The position numbers and the translations under genes are program-made. The notes under the pieces were generated by a model, which searched no databases, was not told the origin of the DNA, and saw only the letters and a list, made by a program, of their open reading frames with translations. Positions 6,083 to 6,120 of a stretch of 6,120 nt of DNA are shown one piece after another. Every line of letters begins with the position of its first letter. Within the stretch, counting starts at the first letter, position 1. Source of the stretch: Oscillospiraceae bacterium (GTDB lineage Bacteria; Bacillota; Clostridia; Oscillospirales; Oscillospiraceae). Location of the stretch: NCBI GenBank assembly GCA_017624645.1, contig JAGAMQ010000138.1, forward strand, positions 1 through 6,120, in the 5' to 3' direction.

Positions 6083-6120
6083 ATGTCAGGATTATATGCA
6101 AAATCAATTGTTAAACTAGA
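6083..6120 (+). CDS. Start of a further gene, cut by the window edge; possibly mutS2
   Basis: ATG at 6083 follows GGGAGAG (6072-6078) by four bases, 18 bases after recO, and is open for the 12 visible codons (MSGLYAKSIVKL). The pattern LY-x-KS-x-x-KL resembles the start of MutS2 proteins, and mutS2 near recO would fit some Clostridia, but 12 residues cannot establish identity. I am fairly confident that a gene starts here and unsure what it is. Confidence 0.5.
   Translation, partial: MSGLYAKSIVKL

Overview
This window reads as chromosomal DNA of a spore-forming Firmicute of class Clostridia. The evidence is the conserved block yqfC-yqfD-phoH-ybeY-era-yqzL-recO, purine-rich Shine-Dalgarno sequences ahead of nearly every gene, moderate GC content, and sporulation-type genes (YqfC, YqfD, and a YlbJ-like membrane protein). 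An Oscillospirales/Ruminococcaceae-type host is my best guess, but the sequence alone does not fix the genus.

Left part (1-1195, minus strand). A complete YlbJ/SpoVV-like Gate-domain membrane protein gene occupies 182-1195 and reads leftward. Directly downstream of it, with its own Shine-Dalgarno and ATG, a second reading frame (154 to beyond base 1) restarts in the middle of the same protein. Bases 1-148 are a diverged direct copy of 520-667 (136 of 148 bases identical by eye). This tandem partial duplication of the C-terminal half is the least ordinary thing here.

Middle (1196-1279). An 84-bp divergent intergenic region separates the ylbJ-like gene from yqfC. It must hold the promoters for both directions; a weak sporulation-sigma-like match exists on the minus strand.

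Right part (1280-6120, plus strand). Seven tightly packed genes form one likely operon: yqfC and yqfD (sporulation proteins of unknown mechanism), phoH (ATPase with RNA-associated KH-like N-terminus), ybeY (endoribonuclease for rRNA maturation), era (GTPase for 30S assembly), a 47-codon yqzL-like gene, and recO (recombinational repair). The first 12 codons of another gene, perhaps mutS2, run off the right edge. Gaps are short (2 nt yqfC/yqfD, 1 nt phoH/ybeY, 21 nt ybeY/era, 55 nt era/yqzL), and two pairs overlap (yqfD/phoH 17 nt, yqzL/recO 50 nt), which points to translational coupling. Compared with Bacillus subtilis, yqfF (pgpH), dgkA and cdd are missing from the block.

Together the operon combines ribosome biogenesis (ybeY, era, probably phoH) and DNA repair (recO) with sporulation genes at its front. 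No tRNA, rRNA, CRISPR array, insertion sequence or convincing terminator was seen. Most of the window is ordinary conserved housekeeping sequence; I saw no new multi-gene system.
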